Assembly (NCBI GenBank): GCA_006937955.1
Contig: SSNP01000152.1
Coordinates: forward strand, 766,242 to 830,241
Source of the DNA: Pachypanchax playfairii
Lineage: Eukaryota; Chordata; Actinopteri; Cyprinodontiformes; Aplocheilidae
DNA: 64,000 nt
Direction of reading: 5' to 3'
Shown: in pieces, positions 45,622 through 57,738 of the stretch
Layout of the letters: every line of letters begins with the position of its first letter
Position numbering within the stretch: the stretch's first letter is position 1
Translations under genes and position numbers: made by a program
The notes under the pieces: model-generated
What the model was told of the DNA's origin: nothing
Database searches by the model: none
The model's input: the letters and a program-made list of their open reading frames with translations, nothing else

Positions 45622-46529
45622 TGTAGATGAAAGCGTTCACGATGATAACTGCTTAGAATCCTCTGGAGAAAGAATCCTACACTCAGTCTTTGTGACTTTA
45701 TCTATCAGCTGTTTTGTGTCAGTGCCTCAGGAGAGGAGAAAAAACACATGCAAAGCAACAACTTTGAGTCTAGGTGCAAATGCACTTACAGTCAACTTCA
45801 TTATTTATTGCTGGTGACAGAACCAACATGGGCACAATCTGTATACTTCACATCTACAGTTATTTCATGTCGGTGTTTGTGTGTATCTCCCCCCCTTCTC
45901 TCTCCCTTGAGTATTTTTACCTTCTCACCCTCTCAACCTTTCCACCTTTGCACATCCCTCTCCAGACTGAAACTAGGGCTCCCTTTATTCTCTTCTCCTC
46001 ACTTTCTCCCATTACTTTGTCTCATGTTCTTGTTCCCTCCACTTTTTTCTTATATAGATATTTTCCCTTTCTCTGTATTGAGACACCCCCTCACAGCACA
46101 GTACTCCCAGTGACCCTGTCTGTGACCAATGACCTCAAGGGTAAATGCAAGGTCCCACCCCTCCAGGAAATAAAGACATTAGCTTCCTCCAACCGTCTGA
46201 CCCTGTCTCACCTGCCTCGTCTTCCCCTCACCTCTTACTTTGTGTCCCTCTTTCTAAATCCCCTCCATACCACCTCCTGTTCAGGTTCAGTTTGCTTCCT
46301 TTCTACTATTCCTCAGCACTGCTTTCTTACTGTACCCTTGTCTTTGTACTTGTCCATCTGCATTATGACGTTTATGGTCACATGTTTTGTTAGTTTGATT
46401 TTCAACAGCCACAGAGAGGCAAGACTCAAAGAAAATACAGTCATCCACACTGTCCCGTAGCACACAACAGTAATAAAATGATTAGTTAAAAAAAAAATAG
46501 AAAAAAATGCTAATTTTTAGAGAGTATTT
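45622..46529. other. no confirmed gene; pyrimidine-rich tract
   Basis: 45885-46090 is strongly C+T-rich on the plus strand and ends in tcacagcacag, followed by 44 bases and AAGGgtaaat. This could be a polypyrimidine tract with splice sites, but the short putative exon matches nothing I know. Long open frames here are compositional. Confidence 0.35.
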
Positions 46530-47091
46530 TTAAAGAGGCCATTTCATACAAATTTCAGGACTTTGTGGTTATTTCTTAAGTATTAACCAGTAATATGAAA
46601 CATTTTATATCTAAAAAATGTCAGGAAACACTGATTAACAGATCTTTCAATCTGTCTGCATTAAAATTTGTGTGGTTCTGGCTCCTTCCGTCAGGCTGCT
46701 TTATCAGCAGCTCGTTCATATTCATTATTTGAATTTGCTGGACTCAGATTGGCTAACAAACTAGCCTATGAGAGCAAAGTATACTGTTTCCTGCCCCACT
46801 GCGCATGGCAACGTCAGACGTCGTGTCTTCCTGTGTGCTACGTCTTATGCTATAGCCTTTTAGAGAGCAGCATGCTAGGCGTGGTTTCAACTGCGGGGGC
46901 TGCCGAAAACTAACGAACAAAGGCCGTTCGAACTCGGGTTTTATCGCCACCTGCGTAGTTTGAGAGATTAAAACTGAAAGAGAAGTTGTTGATCGGTTTT
47001 CACACCCACTATGAAGGTAAGAACACATGTGGAGCTAATATATTCAACAGAAATCTCAGAAAAAACGTTTTTTATCGAAGGGCCTCTTTAA
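46530..47091 (-). mobile_element. MITE A copy 4, TTAA-flanked
   Basis: TTAA at 46530-46533 and 47088-47091; complete, minus orientation, with the same block order as copy 3. Near-palindromic outer parts but no coding sequence. Confidence 0.9.
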
Positions 47092-48559
47092 GACAAGGGT
47101 TGCTCTTTTTTCATTAATAAATGTTTCTGTTTTTCATGCATACTTTTTTTCTTAGATGTTAGAAAATTATGAAAGATGCCTTTACATAACTCCCCCCTCC
47201 TCTTTAAACTCCACTAGTTTTCACATCTGACCACTAAGCTAAAGAGTGGGTTTTATATCAAATGTGTCATCAACCTCTTTTATAATTTTAAATTAAATAT
47301 TTTTTTCACTGGGAATTTATCTCGTCCATCAAAATATTTTGTATTTTAATTAAAAAACTATGCAGTTCTTAATTATTTATTGTTTAAAAAAATTATGAAA
47401 TAAAAATTATCAGAGAAGGAAGTTTAACTTTGGGATTAACTTGGCGTTTCAAATTAGTGACTGAATGGATTAAGATAATATAAGTTACTTTTAATGCCAT
47501 ATTGAATGTGTTCTGTATTTAGCTCCCCGGAAGCCAAAAACAAGCTCTAAATAAATAAATGAGTTGGTAAGGACAGCAACTGTGTTAAACATTTTCCTGA
47601 AAGCTGCATTGTAAAGGGAAACTGTTTCATAAAGTGTGTGTGTTTGTGTGCGTTTGGGAGTCTGGTTGGAGATTTGCTGCATCTTTGCTTCTTCTGTATG
47701 AGCTACTAAAACACAATGATTTCTTGCATGCATTTCTGCATCATTAGTGAGTTAGTTTTTCATCAACAGACTAAAAATGTGCTCCCCTGAGCTTACCATT
47801 CTTCTCTGCCTCGTTCTCTTGTTCCTGAAAGAAACAGAAAAGGAGAAAACATTTGTCTCATGGAGTTGTCGCCGCAGTAACACAAGTCAAGCATGTCACC
47901 TGAGTTTAGCGCTTTGGTGCTTTATGCATATTCATATCTCTTTCATTCTTTGGCATATGGAACATAAACAGACAAAAAAAAAAAAAACAAAGTGTTCTCA
48001 CTTCAGTTCTTTCCACGCTGTTTCTTTCCACTTGGAATTACTTTTACTTTTTGCACAAAGGTGTTTGAATGATACAGAAAGTGGTAAAGATTTATTTTTG
48101 CCAAGGTAGGAAAGAAAGTACATGCTAAACAGCTGCAATACTATACATGATAAAAAATTGGTTCCATATTGTTGTTTTTTAAATCATTAACTTGTTAATA
48201 CTGATTTAATAATCACCTAAAGTTCAAGTTTTGTATTTTCTTTTTATTCAAGAAGAATTAGCAAAATCCTCCTGGTTGGATTAATTATCTGTTTCACTCC
48301 ACCCATAATATGTTTTTACAAATAACTGCTCAGTTTTATGTCCGACATGTTTTTTTTTTTTTTTACCAATAAGTAGGTGAGAAGTCTCATTTCCCAATAA
48401 TACCATGGGATTATTTATGATTGCTTTACCGATGTTTGCAACATCCAGGAAGTGAATGAGACAAAATCAAAACAGCAAAAATGTTCTGTATTTCTCCACA
48501 TTGCAGTTACTGAGAGCATTATCTTATTTTCTGCAGTTGTTATGAAAAAAACTTTTACA
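47092..48559. other. no gene seen
   Basis: AT-rich DNA with poly-A (47976-47988) and poly-T (48350-48364) runs. No exon or transposon end recognised. Confidence 0.5.
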
Positions 48560-48789
48560 CACTGTAAACCCAAAGATTCAGCTAACGCATAAGAAATCTG
48601 TGCAGTAAACTCAAAACCAGCTAATGAATTAACAGAATGCTTACTTTTTAAGTTCTCGTAACTCTTTTAATTTTTTTTAAAAATTTGATCTGACTCAATT
48701 ATTTTGAGTGAACGTTTGCGTATTAAAACTTTTAAGTGATCGGACATATGTAACGTAGCGTCCCGCATCATCGACGTCACAACTTTTCA

Positions 48790-48877
48790 GGCTCGAAATT
48801 CAAAAAGAAAAAGTGGCTACCGTTTGGCGACCGAGAAGATATTCGACGGAGGAAAACTTTTCTCTTTTTTGCTCTAG
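48790..48877 (+). other. putative first exon of the element-borne gene
   Basis: A GC-richer block (caacttttcaggctcgaaat and gtttggcgaccgagaagata) ends at AG followed by the strong donor GTAAGT (48878). It precedes the coding relics downstream. The 5' limit is not defined, and I could not find a start codon with a long frame. Confidence 0.4.
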
Positions 48878-49741
48878 GTAAGTTACAAAACTCAAGAGAA
48901 TGTAAACATATTCGTATTGCTGTTAATAAAGATTCGTAATGGTTCCTTTTGTTTTATTTTTGTTCTTTATAAGGTGTTACCTGTTGCGCTAATGTTAGCT
49001 AAGCAGTTTTTCTGTATTTTAAAGTAAACTTTAAAAACTTTTGCTATTCTTTCTTATTAGTGCTTTAGTTCAGTCAGTAAAAAGGTAAATAAATGGTTGG
49101 TTATAAGTCGTCAGGCTGACATTAATTGAAGTTAATATGTGTTAGACCGTTAGAAACTGCTGCTAGTCCGGACAATACGAGACTAGAAACGTATTTGTAT
49201 AACAAGATATAATTCAACAACAGCTGACACTGCAGTGCTTCTAAAACACTACTAAAACAGCCGTTTCAAACCATTTCCAACAGGATTTATAACAGGAATG
49301 TTGGATTAGACTGCATTACTTTTAACCTGCATTAGGTCATAACTGTATCATGGAGCAGAAATACACATTTATTTCTTATTATTTTGAAATTTAATGACAC
49401 ATTAAATCATGACTTACTAAAAGCAGCAGTTAGTATTGGTGAGTGTGATGAATTTAAAATGTTTACAAAAGCAGCTGATGATATTCTTGTTGAATGGTTT
49501 AATGTGAATTCTCTCATTGTTTTCACAGGCCCAAACTGTGTTTTGCCACGGCAGGAATTGAAGGTGTGTTTAATTTTAATCTTAGATTATTCTTATAAGT
49601 AATCAGCTGAAGTTAACTACCTGCCCAGCTATATTACAAACGGGTTAAAACTGTTAGTTTTGCTGCTAAAAATTGTTTAATGGGTGCATTATATTGCGAA
49701 ATTGACAATCTATATACATTTGTGTGTTTGTATCTCTGCAG

Positions 49742-50552
49742 GTATTTACTGAGTTCCATCACATAACAAATGTGAACATACGTTATTACATTCTACACCT
49801 GACAGATGCACACCTGACCTGATGACCTGACCTCACCTGTACAGAGAGAAGGCCTCACGGACAGGCAGGACAGCAGACGCATTCTACAGGATTTATGATC
49901 ACCATGTGAGTTTAAGCTAATGGGAGCACAGTAATGATTATTGATGATCATTTTATGATTATGTAAGTCAAACTGGCTTGACATGCTGGTAAATACTTTT
50001 ATAATGATTGCTATTTTTTGTTTGTCAATCTAGGAACAGCATGATGTCAACAGGAGACACATTCTGGCCCTTCGTGCACTTCTGGTGTACCTAAAAGATA
50101 GGATGACTCCAAGTTCTTCAAGACCTGGATGTAAGTATTTAGTGCACTCATAGAAATGTCCATATTGATGACGTGTAACATTCAGTTTGGGACACATATT
50201 TTTAATGCCTCTTTTTCAGGTTGAAATTGATGATTTATTGAGTTATTATTGAGTTATTTTTTCTCAGTAAAATAAAATGAGGTATACACATGAAGGAGCA
50301 ATTAAAGGCCTCCTCTTGAGAGAAATCAAAGGTTTGTTTTAATAAAATCTGTTTATGTATTTGAAAACAATATGAGTCTTCACCTGTCTGACTTAGAAAA
50401 ACGATGCTGACATTGTTAATGATTTGAAATCTTTGTACTGGAATTATCCTTGAAATTGGATTGTATTTTGCAGCAGAAAGAAGTGCCAGACATTCCTGAC
50501 AGTCCTGTGGGTTTCCTTATTGTGGTCACTGACAACATGACCAATTTCAGCT
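49742..50552 (+). pseudogene. relic of an uncharacterised fish ORF (SAMD3-like annotated family)
   Basis: Three exon-like pieces. The first (after cag at 49739-49741, to the GTGAGT donor at 49906) ends in DAFYRIYDHH. The second (50034-50130, between TAG acceptor and GTAAGT donor) reads EQHDVNRRHILALRALLVYL in full frame. The third (from 50474 after a CAG acceptor) reads EVPDIPDSPVGFLIVVTDN and ends with TAA at 50550-50552. The order 'HDVN..HILALRALLVYLKD' then 'VPDIPD.PVG.L.VV.DN' matches, from memory, the C-terminal part of many uncharacterised teleost proteins often labelled sterile-alpha-motif-like. The usual downstream C-terminus is lacking here. Function unknown; a decayed or shortened copy. 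Confidence 0.5.
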
Positions 50553-51476
50553 AATGATTGTGAGTCCCAGAGGTTTACTGATAAATCGGGGTGTGAGATT
50601 TTATTTTCTTAATGGCACTGTAAGAGACTTGAGATACAGCTCACAGTTTTTGTTTTTTAATCAATAAAATGTTAAGAAATGAAAATGCTTTTTACATTTT
50701 TCTAAAGCCCTGAATGTCTCACCAGTTTGATGTTTGAAATACATTTCAGTATCAGATCACTGGATTTACATTGTGATGTTGTTACATGGATCTTGATAAA
50801 GATGTTTAAGTTAATTTTACAATAAAAATATTTGAACTGTAACACTTGAAGTTTTATTTGTATTTGTGTACAGTTGTTGTATGTAAATTTTAAGTTGACC
50901 AGGAGTTTGTCAAATATAGTGTTTGAGGTTGAGTAGATTTTCAACATTAAATAGGTTGTGCAATGTGCAAAAGTAAATCCATTGAGTTTATGACTAGTCA
51001 GTGCAATTTAATGGTAATATGGTTTATTAACTACTTCAGTGAGTACATAGAAAGGAAAATACCAGAAAACTAAGAATTTGATAGAAAAGACTGAGTCTGC
51101 TAAACTTAAAAAAAAAGTTGAAATTGGCAGAAAAACTTTAATTTAATAACTCTGCTGAACTTTGAGTTCAGATTGACAAAAAGTTACTTGTGATGAGTCT
51201 ACTGAAGTCTACTGAACTTACAAATATTGAGTTGGATGACTCCCTTGAACCTAGAACTTATAAGTTGAGTATTACTTAAAGATTTTAACACATTAACTCA
51301 AAATTTATGTCGTAATCTAGTTGTCGTAAAAGTTTTGAGTTTTCGGAACTATTCGGTTTTAAAGTGCAGGCATACCTTCTCTAAATATTAGACCTATGAT
51401 TGGCTTACGTTTATCAGAAGTTTATTGGTATGACAAAACAAGTTACTGCTGTGACAAAATGTGATGAAAGTGGACC

Positions 51477-52019
51477 TTAAAGAGGCCCTTCCATTAGGTC
51501 CACAGGTGTTCTTACCTTCATAGTGGGTGTGAAAACAGGTCAACAACTTCTCTTTCAGTTTTAATCTCTCAAACTACGCAGGTGGCGATAAAACCCGAGT
51601 TCGAATGGCCTGTATCTATTTTGTCACAACTCCTTTGTTTGTTAGTTTTCGGCAGCTCCCACAGTTGAAACCACACGTAGCATGCTGCGCACTAAAAAGC
51701 TGTAGCATAACATAGCAAATAGAAAGACACGACATCTGACGTTGCCGTGCACAGCGGGGCAGGAAACAGTATTCTTTGCTCTCATAGGCTAGTTTGTTAG
51801 CCAATCCAGCGAATACGAAAAATGAATATGAATGAGCTGCTGATGAAGCAGCCTGACGGAAGGAGCCGGAACCACCAGAATTTTAACGTAGATAGATTGA
51901 AAGGTCTGTTAATTGACCTGTTTCCTGATGTTTTTTAGATATAAAATGTTTCAAATTACAGGTTAATACTTAAGAAATAACCACAAAGTCCTGAAATGTG
52001 TATGAAATGGCCTCTTTAA
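51477..52019 (+). mobile_element. MITE A copy 5, TTAA-flanked
   Basis: TTAA at 51477-51480 and 52016-52019; plus orientation. It lacks the first part of the left arm (the ttttctgaggtttctgttgaa block) present in copies 1 and 2. It lies directly beside a gypsy pol fragment. Confidence 0.9.
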
Positions 52020-52059
52020 CTTTTCTAGGACATAGCGCACACCAAACAGACATGAACTG

Positions 52060-52690
52060 GGAGGTGGATACATGGCATGACTGTTAATGACATCTTGTTC
52101 AATCTGTAGTGTGGTATCACCGAGTCTGACCTTACTGGAGGGAATCAGGTCCAGACCTGACTCTGGTGCATCATGAAAATGAATACGAGAAAGGGCATCC
52201 GGTTTGGCATACTTGGAACCAGGTCTGTAAGAGAGGATAAAGTTAAACCGATCAAAGAAGTCAGGAGTCTGGTAAATGAGAGTGGATGCAAACAGAAGTT
52301 TATTTAATGCTTTATCTGCTTGTGGAGACCAGAAAAAAAGGGAATCTTGGTAGATGTAAGCTTGTGTAGGGAAGTAGTTATGAATAAACTTTTGATAAAA
52401 GTTGGCAAACCCCAGGAACCTCTGCAACTGTTTATGTTCCTCAGGTGCTGGTTAGTCTCTAATGGCTTGAGTTTTTGAGGGATCAGTCTGAATCTGATCA
52501 GGTGAAATGATAAAACCCAGGGAAGATACAGAAGGCTGATGAACCCCCACTTTTCTGCTTTGACATAGAGGTTATTCTGTAGCAGATGAAGTAACAGAAG
52601 TAACACAGACCTGACATGACAGGTGTGACTGACCTGACCCTTGGAGAATATCTGTATATCATTTAGGTAGACAAAGAGAAACTTCTTAGC
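52060..52690 (-). pseudogene. Ty3/gypsy pol fragment
   Basis: On the minus strand, from about 52690, the sequence reads FVYLNDIQIFSKG (the catalytic YLDD box changed to YLND), then NNLYVKAEKWGFI, a frame change, RFLGFANFYQKFIHNYF, and after a large deletion of most of RNase H FILSYRPGSKYAKPDALSR followed by a short linker (DLIPSSKVRL). Several stops and frame changes occur. It is a different, older lineage than the element at 33-38 kb. No LTRs are next to it. Confidence 0.82.
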
Positions 52691-53210
52691 TCATTCAGTG
52701 CCATAGACGTCTATAGACGTCAAACTGAATCCGAATACTCAGTGCCATTGACGTCTTGACGTCTCCACAGCTTTTATTGGCTTAAACCCCGCAAAGCATT
52801 CTGGGGCAGCTGCTCTGTGAATTTGAACTCATTACAGACTGTATTTAGTCATATGAGCCAGGAGTGGGCAGTGGTGCACTTCTCTGGGTGAGATCACCCT
52901 TATTATTAACCATGTTATAAGCTGTGTGGAGCGGGGGAGGAGCCAGGCATAAGGAACAGAGATTCAGAGCCTGTGAAGCAGCTGGGAAGTGATCTCATTG
53001 TTCAGAGTTATTACAAACTAGTATAGAATTTATTGAATTGAGAAGGTGGTGGAGTTTATTACATGGATAAAATCCCTCCAGCACAACGGTCGGATCTACC
53101 GGGAACGAGTATTGTGTCGAAGGTGGCGCGGTTTTTGATCCAGAGTCTTTGGGGTGATGAGCATAGCTCAGGGGGTCTTGGCAGACAACTTGGAATTACT
53201 CAGTAGATGC
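52691..53210 (+). repeat. transposon-end-like sequence with GACGTC palindromes
   Basis: Begins agctcattcagtgccatag and contains the perfect 16-bp palindrome GACGTCTATAGACGTC (52706-52721), then a second agtgccattgacgtcttgacg (52741 on). Such 'agtgccattgacgtc' sequences recur in fish transposons, I believe near ends of piggyBac-like elements. A 47-codon frame from ATG 53063 to TAG 53204-53206 (MDKIPPAQRSDLPGTSIV...) may be an N-terminal relic; I do not recognise it. Confidence 0.35.
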
Positions 53211-53547
53211 TCCCGCTTATTTACTGAGTTTTGTCTTTTAACAGACAGGACTACCTTGTGATCGTCACCACCACTGTAAAAGCAAAGTCTATTTTTCAAC
53301 TGTCTTGGCTTTTTGTGACATATAACTTTGAGGGTCCAATCTGCATAGGTTTTTCCACATAGCTCTACTGATTACTGCCTAAGCTCAAATTGGGCTTAAA
53401 CAAGCATGTATTAGTGAAAGCAGGTGGTGCGGCGGGAGTGTGGTTGTACTGTGGTACCTTGAACGAGTCTGAGGGAAAAAATGCTGAACAAACCTGTTCG
53501 GATTAGTCTTCCTGTTGCCGCTCTCGAAGAAATAGGTTGATGTGGAC

Positions 53548-53720
53548 CAGGGGTGGGCAACTCCAGGCCTCGAGGGCCACTATCCTGCACATTTTAGATG
53601 TTCCCCTGTTTCACCACACCTGCTGCAGATGAACAGGTCGTTAACAGGCTTCCATAGGACTTGCTGAGAGGTTGCAGATTTTAATCTTTGAAGCAGTGGC
53701 AGGACAAAAGCGACCTTTGA
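53548..53720 (+). repeat. hAT-type terminal fragment
   Basis: Starts CAGGGGTGGGCAACTCCAGG and continues cctcgagggccac, a terminus seen in many fish hAT elements. Only this end is visible. Confidence 0.5.
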
Positions 53721-55445
53721 ACACTCAATGGGAAATGAAGTGGGCTGTAGCTCATAATGAATTCAGCACTGGATTAAAAATAAACGACACTTGTTAGGTT
53801 CACCACAACAGATAGTTTAACTCAATTCAAAAGCAATGTCTGATTTTCATAAGTCGGTTTTCAGCAAATGTTTGTTTATTTGTGTATTGTTTATTTATGT
53901 ATTTTTTACTTTTGTCAGTTTCAAGTTTTGTCAGTAACCATAGTAGGTTATTCTTTCTTTAAGGATACCAACAAATTTGTCCACTTCGTAACATGGTAGT
54001 ATAAGACACAATTACATTGAAATTCATATTTTTAAGCTTAAAACATTATAAGCTCATAGGAAAGGGAGGCACATGCAGAGATATCACAGTTTATTGTGTG
54101 TATTAGGGACAGGAAAAGGAAAAAAGTGTATGTTGAAGTCAGGTTTGTAGAAGAGTTGTTCTACCAGTGTGTTTGATTTGGTTTGGTTTACAACAGATGG
54201 GCCTACTGTGACCCACAGGCGAATAAATGCAACCCCCCAACCTTCTTAACACTCGTATTCACTCACACACATATGTATACATATAGTGCCTGCAGATTTG
54301 CTGGTGTAGAGCTCATAACTATGCTCACAAAGACGTAATGCTCTGATTAACAATTTGTTATATTTGCATATATTTTTAAATAAACCTTGTAATTTGTTGT
54401 ATAAAAAGATATTGTCAAAACACAATAGCATGAGGATATAGCCATAACCATCTCGCCATCTATATACCTGTGTGCTATGTCTGTTATTGTTCTCTTATGC
54501 TTTGTTGATTTTCTAGTAACAATGCTGTTATTTAGTCTGAAAAATAGTGTACAATAGGTACAAAAGCAAAAAGTCAAATTCTTTGTGTGTGAAGCATGCT
54601 TGGCTAAATGTAACCTAATTCTAATTGAGTACAACACTCAGATCTGTAGTTAGTTTATGATTTTTACACTTAAATCATCTGGAATGTAGAGCCATAAAAC
54701 ATTTCTCTTTTGTTACTAAAACAAACAGAGGTTCTAGTGATCCATTTTGACACTTAGCACCATTAAACTGGAGGTTCTGGTCTCCACTCAAGAGACATGT
54801 AAAACTGTTGCAGTTGAGGTGGGTGTCATTCTCAGTCCATTTATGTGGACTACACACATACACCAAGAGTTTATGAAATCCACAGGGGGAAACACATTTC
54901 ACATAGCGACTATGACAATAAATGCTAAAGGTCAACACAGGTCAAACGGAAGGAAAAGACAAAATAAAAAAGGAGGATGAAGTCTGGGGTAAAATATAAA
55001 GGCAGAAGTAAAAATCAAGCAAAGATAAAGGGTCAGAAAACTTAATAAAGGGACAGATCAGCAGGGAGTGATGATGATGATGATAAAAGTAATTCAAAAT
55101 GAAATTCTGATTAAGTTATAGATGAAGATGTAAATTTTAAAGAACAATACTATAAAAAAGACAGGGCAGAAGAAAAAATTAGAAGCTGAATAAAATAAAA
55201 AACAAATAAAAAATCCATAGTACAGAGATGAAAAGCAGGAAAAAGGTTTGTCACAACATTTGTAAATCTACTCCAGCGGATTATTGTAGCACTTCAAAAC
55301 TTTTCCTGTCTTGTGTTGATTTTACCTTTTTAGTTCAAAATGTTATTGAAAAACGAACACAAAAATTAACATGGTCATCTTTTTTTCTCTCTGCCTGTTA
55401 ATATTAATTTACTTTTTTATTATTGTAGCATTCTGATTATTTGAA
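53721..55445. other. no gene seen
   Basis: AT-rich, unique-looking DNA. Open frames under 100 codons on both strands lack domains. GAT repeats lie near 55071-55083. Confidence 0.5.
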
Positions 55446-55449
55446 AGTG

Positions 55450-55765
55450 ATTGTAGAGCTGTTGCCTTGCAGTGAGAAGGTCCTGGGTTCAAATCTGGGC
55501 TGAGATCTTTCTACATGGAGTTTGCATGTTCTCCCCATGCTCCGGGGACTCTGGTTTCCTCCCACAGTCCAAAAACATGCAAGAGGTTAATTGGTGACTC
55601 TAAATTGTTTGTCTATGTGTGGCGCTGTGATGGACTGGCGACCTGTCCAGGGTGTCTCCTGCCTCTCACCCAAAGACCGCTGGAGATCGGTACCAGCTCC
55701 CTGCAAGCCTGCAAAGGAAGAAGCAGGTTCAGAGGATGGATGGATGGATGGAGGGAGGGATTGTA
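55450..55765 (+). repeat. tRNA-derived SINE with GGAT tail
   Basis: Head tagagctgttgccttgcagt with B-box-like ggttcaaatc (about 55486). The body has tggagtttgcatgttctccc, cctcccacagtccaaaaac, aggttaattgg, tgtgatggactggcgacctg and ccagggtgt. The tail is a GGAT repeat (about 55734-55752). This block order is the common fish SINE that shares its 3' end with LINEs. A diverged copy is at 37830-38115. Confidence 0.88.
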
Positions 55766-55846
55766 GAATCTGCCTTTGCATCCCAACAGTTTGTGAAAAC
55801 TGTACTCGAGCTGATAGAGAGATAGGAATCATGGAGACACAGTCTC

Positions 55847-55882
55847 TGTATTCAAAGACTCCCCCTGGAGTCTTTGAATACA
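55847..55882. repeat. perfect 16-bp hairpin beside a Tigger-like end
   Basis: tgtattcaaagactcc, loop ccct, then ggagtctttgaataca. The final TA is followed by cagtgaaacctcgctatag, which looks like the 5' inverted repeat of a pogo/Tigger-type element. The hairpin could be a partial fold-back of that element end or a nested insertion. Confidence 0.6.
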
Positions 55883-56279
55883 GTGAAACCTCGCTATAGC
55901 AACTGATGGGACCAGACGTTTTGTCTGTTATGGTGGGGTGTCCACCCCAGAGGGGTAGAGGGTCCGGGTGTCCTGTCATGTAGGAATGTCTGTAAACCAT
56001 TGTCTTGGACATTTCCTCAGTACTTCAGCTTATTTTATGAACTTGTGCATGGTCAAATCCCATTCTGAATATGTCCCAAATTTGAATAAAATTTAATGGA
56101 TACTCAATTTTTTTTTTTTTTTTTCATTTATTATGAAAATACTCATGACAAACATTTATATTGTGGCATCATGCTGCAACCGTTGAAAGTTTTGTGCCAA
56201 ACGGCCACTTGTCTTAACGGACCTGAATGTCACATCAAAACTAGATGAATTGCATTTCCGCAGGAAATGCAGTGTGAAT

Positions 56280-57660
56280 GCTGGGAGCTGAAAAAAATGA
56301 GTTAAATGCAGCTGAATGAATTTGCTGAATTAGCTAAAGGCAGAATAGAAAGCTTAAAGTAGCTGAATGGTTCAAATTCTTGTAAAGAAGCTGAATTAGC
56401 TAGATGTAGCTGAAAAAGTTTAAATTAGCTGAATTAATTAGTTTAAATTTGCCAAAAATGTTTAAGGAGAACTGATGTTTAGAAGAAACCTAACTGACAA
56501 TATTAGCTGAATTATTTTGCTAAATGTACTAAAAGAAGTTGAATTTGCAAAGTGCAATTGAAAAAGCTTATCTTACCTACATTAGCTCAATGCAGTTGGA
56601 AAAGCCTAAATTAGTTGAATTAGCTAAAACAAGCTGAAGGGCTTAAAAGAAGCTGAAAAGCTTTAAATGTGCTGAATTAACAGGGGAATTTGCTAGAACT
56701 GCATAAGCATTGCTTATGTATTCAAAAGTATAACTGTTAATATTAGCTGAAAAGTTTTATTGAATAGTTTAAAATGGTCTAAAATAAGATGAAATGACAC
56801 AAAGCAGAAAAGTGGAAGATCAGAAGCTTTAAAACAGTTATGGGAGAAAAAATAAAAACATAATGAAAAAGCATTTACACAGTAATCCATAAAAAACTGG
56901 GATTTAGACTCAGTGTGATTGCCATGGTAACCCAAAAATTGAATTTGACATGATGGTTCACTTCTAATGATTGAGCAGACTTCTTTAATATACTACATGG
57001 GGTAACAGATACTACTGTGTCTATTATGTGCCATTTTAACAGGGTTTCATGTTTTTTTGTGAATTTTGTTGCTATGGTAACATGAAACCTGATGTAAACA
57101 TTATTATCAACTTCTCCTGGCCAATCAGATCAGTTTAATGTATTATTTATGCATACAAAATCCCCAGACCTCAAATGGAATGTTCAAATGGAAAGTTCAG
57201 TTAGAGTGTAACTGCCGACCAGATTAATTTTTTCACAGGCCGAAAAATTTCTTCCTGGGAGCTAAAAAAAATGAATGAAACGCAGCTGAAAAAGTTTTTT
57301 TTAACTTGAAAAGAGCTGAAAGAATTAAAAAGTTGAAGAGTTGAAACAGTTGAATGTATTTCAATGAAGCTCCAGGAATTCACAAACTTAAATACTTTTT
57401 AAAGTTTAAGATATCTCAATATATAAAGATGTAGTTTTCAAGGTGAAGAGAGCTGAAGTAGTTGGAAAAGTGAAAAGAGTTCAAAAGTTAAAGAGTTGTA
57501 TGTATTTCAATGAAGCTGAAGGGGTTCACAAACTTAAATACTTTTTAAAGGTGAAGATATATCAATATCTGAAGGTGGAATCTTCCGGTTGAAAAGTCCT
57601 GAAGTAGTTAAAAAAGTTGAAAACGTTAAAAAGTTACGATTTGCATGTATTTTAATGGAC
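56280..57660. repeat. degenerate tandem repeats, agctgaa words and a 146-bp unit
   Basis: From 56280 to 56750 variants of 'agctgaattagctaaa' recur with irregular spacing. At 57355, 57501 and 57646 the block tgtatttcaatgaagct (third copy: tgtattttaatgga) recurs at a spacing of about 146 bp, with shared acttaaatactttttaaag between. No protein coding. Confidence 0.65.
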
Positions 57661-57738
57661 AGACAGACAGATAAAGCTGTATCAGGCTGCTGACAGTCTA
57701 ACAGCAGGTGTTTATCAACAAGATCTCTGTGTTTGTAA

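Larger units (their letters stand above)
48560..51366 (+). mobile_element. 2.8-kb DNA transposon-like element with spliced gene relic
   Basis: The left end is CACTGTAAACCC; the right end in reverse complement is CACTTTAAAACCG, so CACT-type inverted ends, as in EnSpm/CACTA elements. CA lies on each side (48558-48559 and 51367-51368), possibly a 2-bp duplication. Both subterminal regions (about 48590-48750 and 51080-51360) are A/T-rich with repeated aactt/aagtt and ttgagt words in opposite sense. The interior holds apparent exons bounded by good splice signals. Class assignment is inference from the ends only; no transposase was found. Confidence 0.55.

Noticed and set aside
45748..46460. 228-codon and 121-codon ORFs
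   Set aside because: Again pyrimidine-rich DNA with overlapping frames; only a weak exon-like spot at 46097-46140 was kept as a low-interest finding.
55484..55500. Possible tRNA gene by its B box
   Set aside because: It is the head of a SINE with a GGAT tail.
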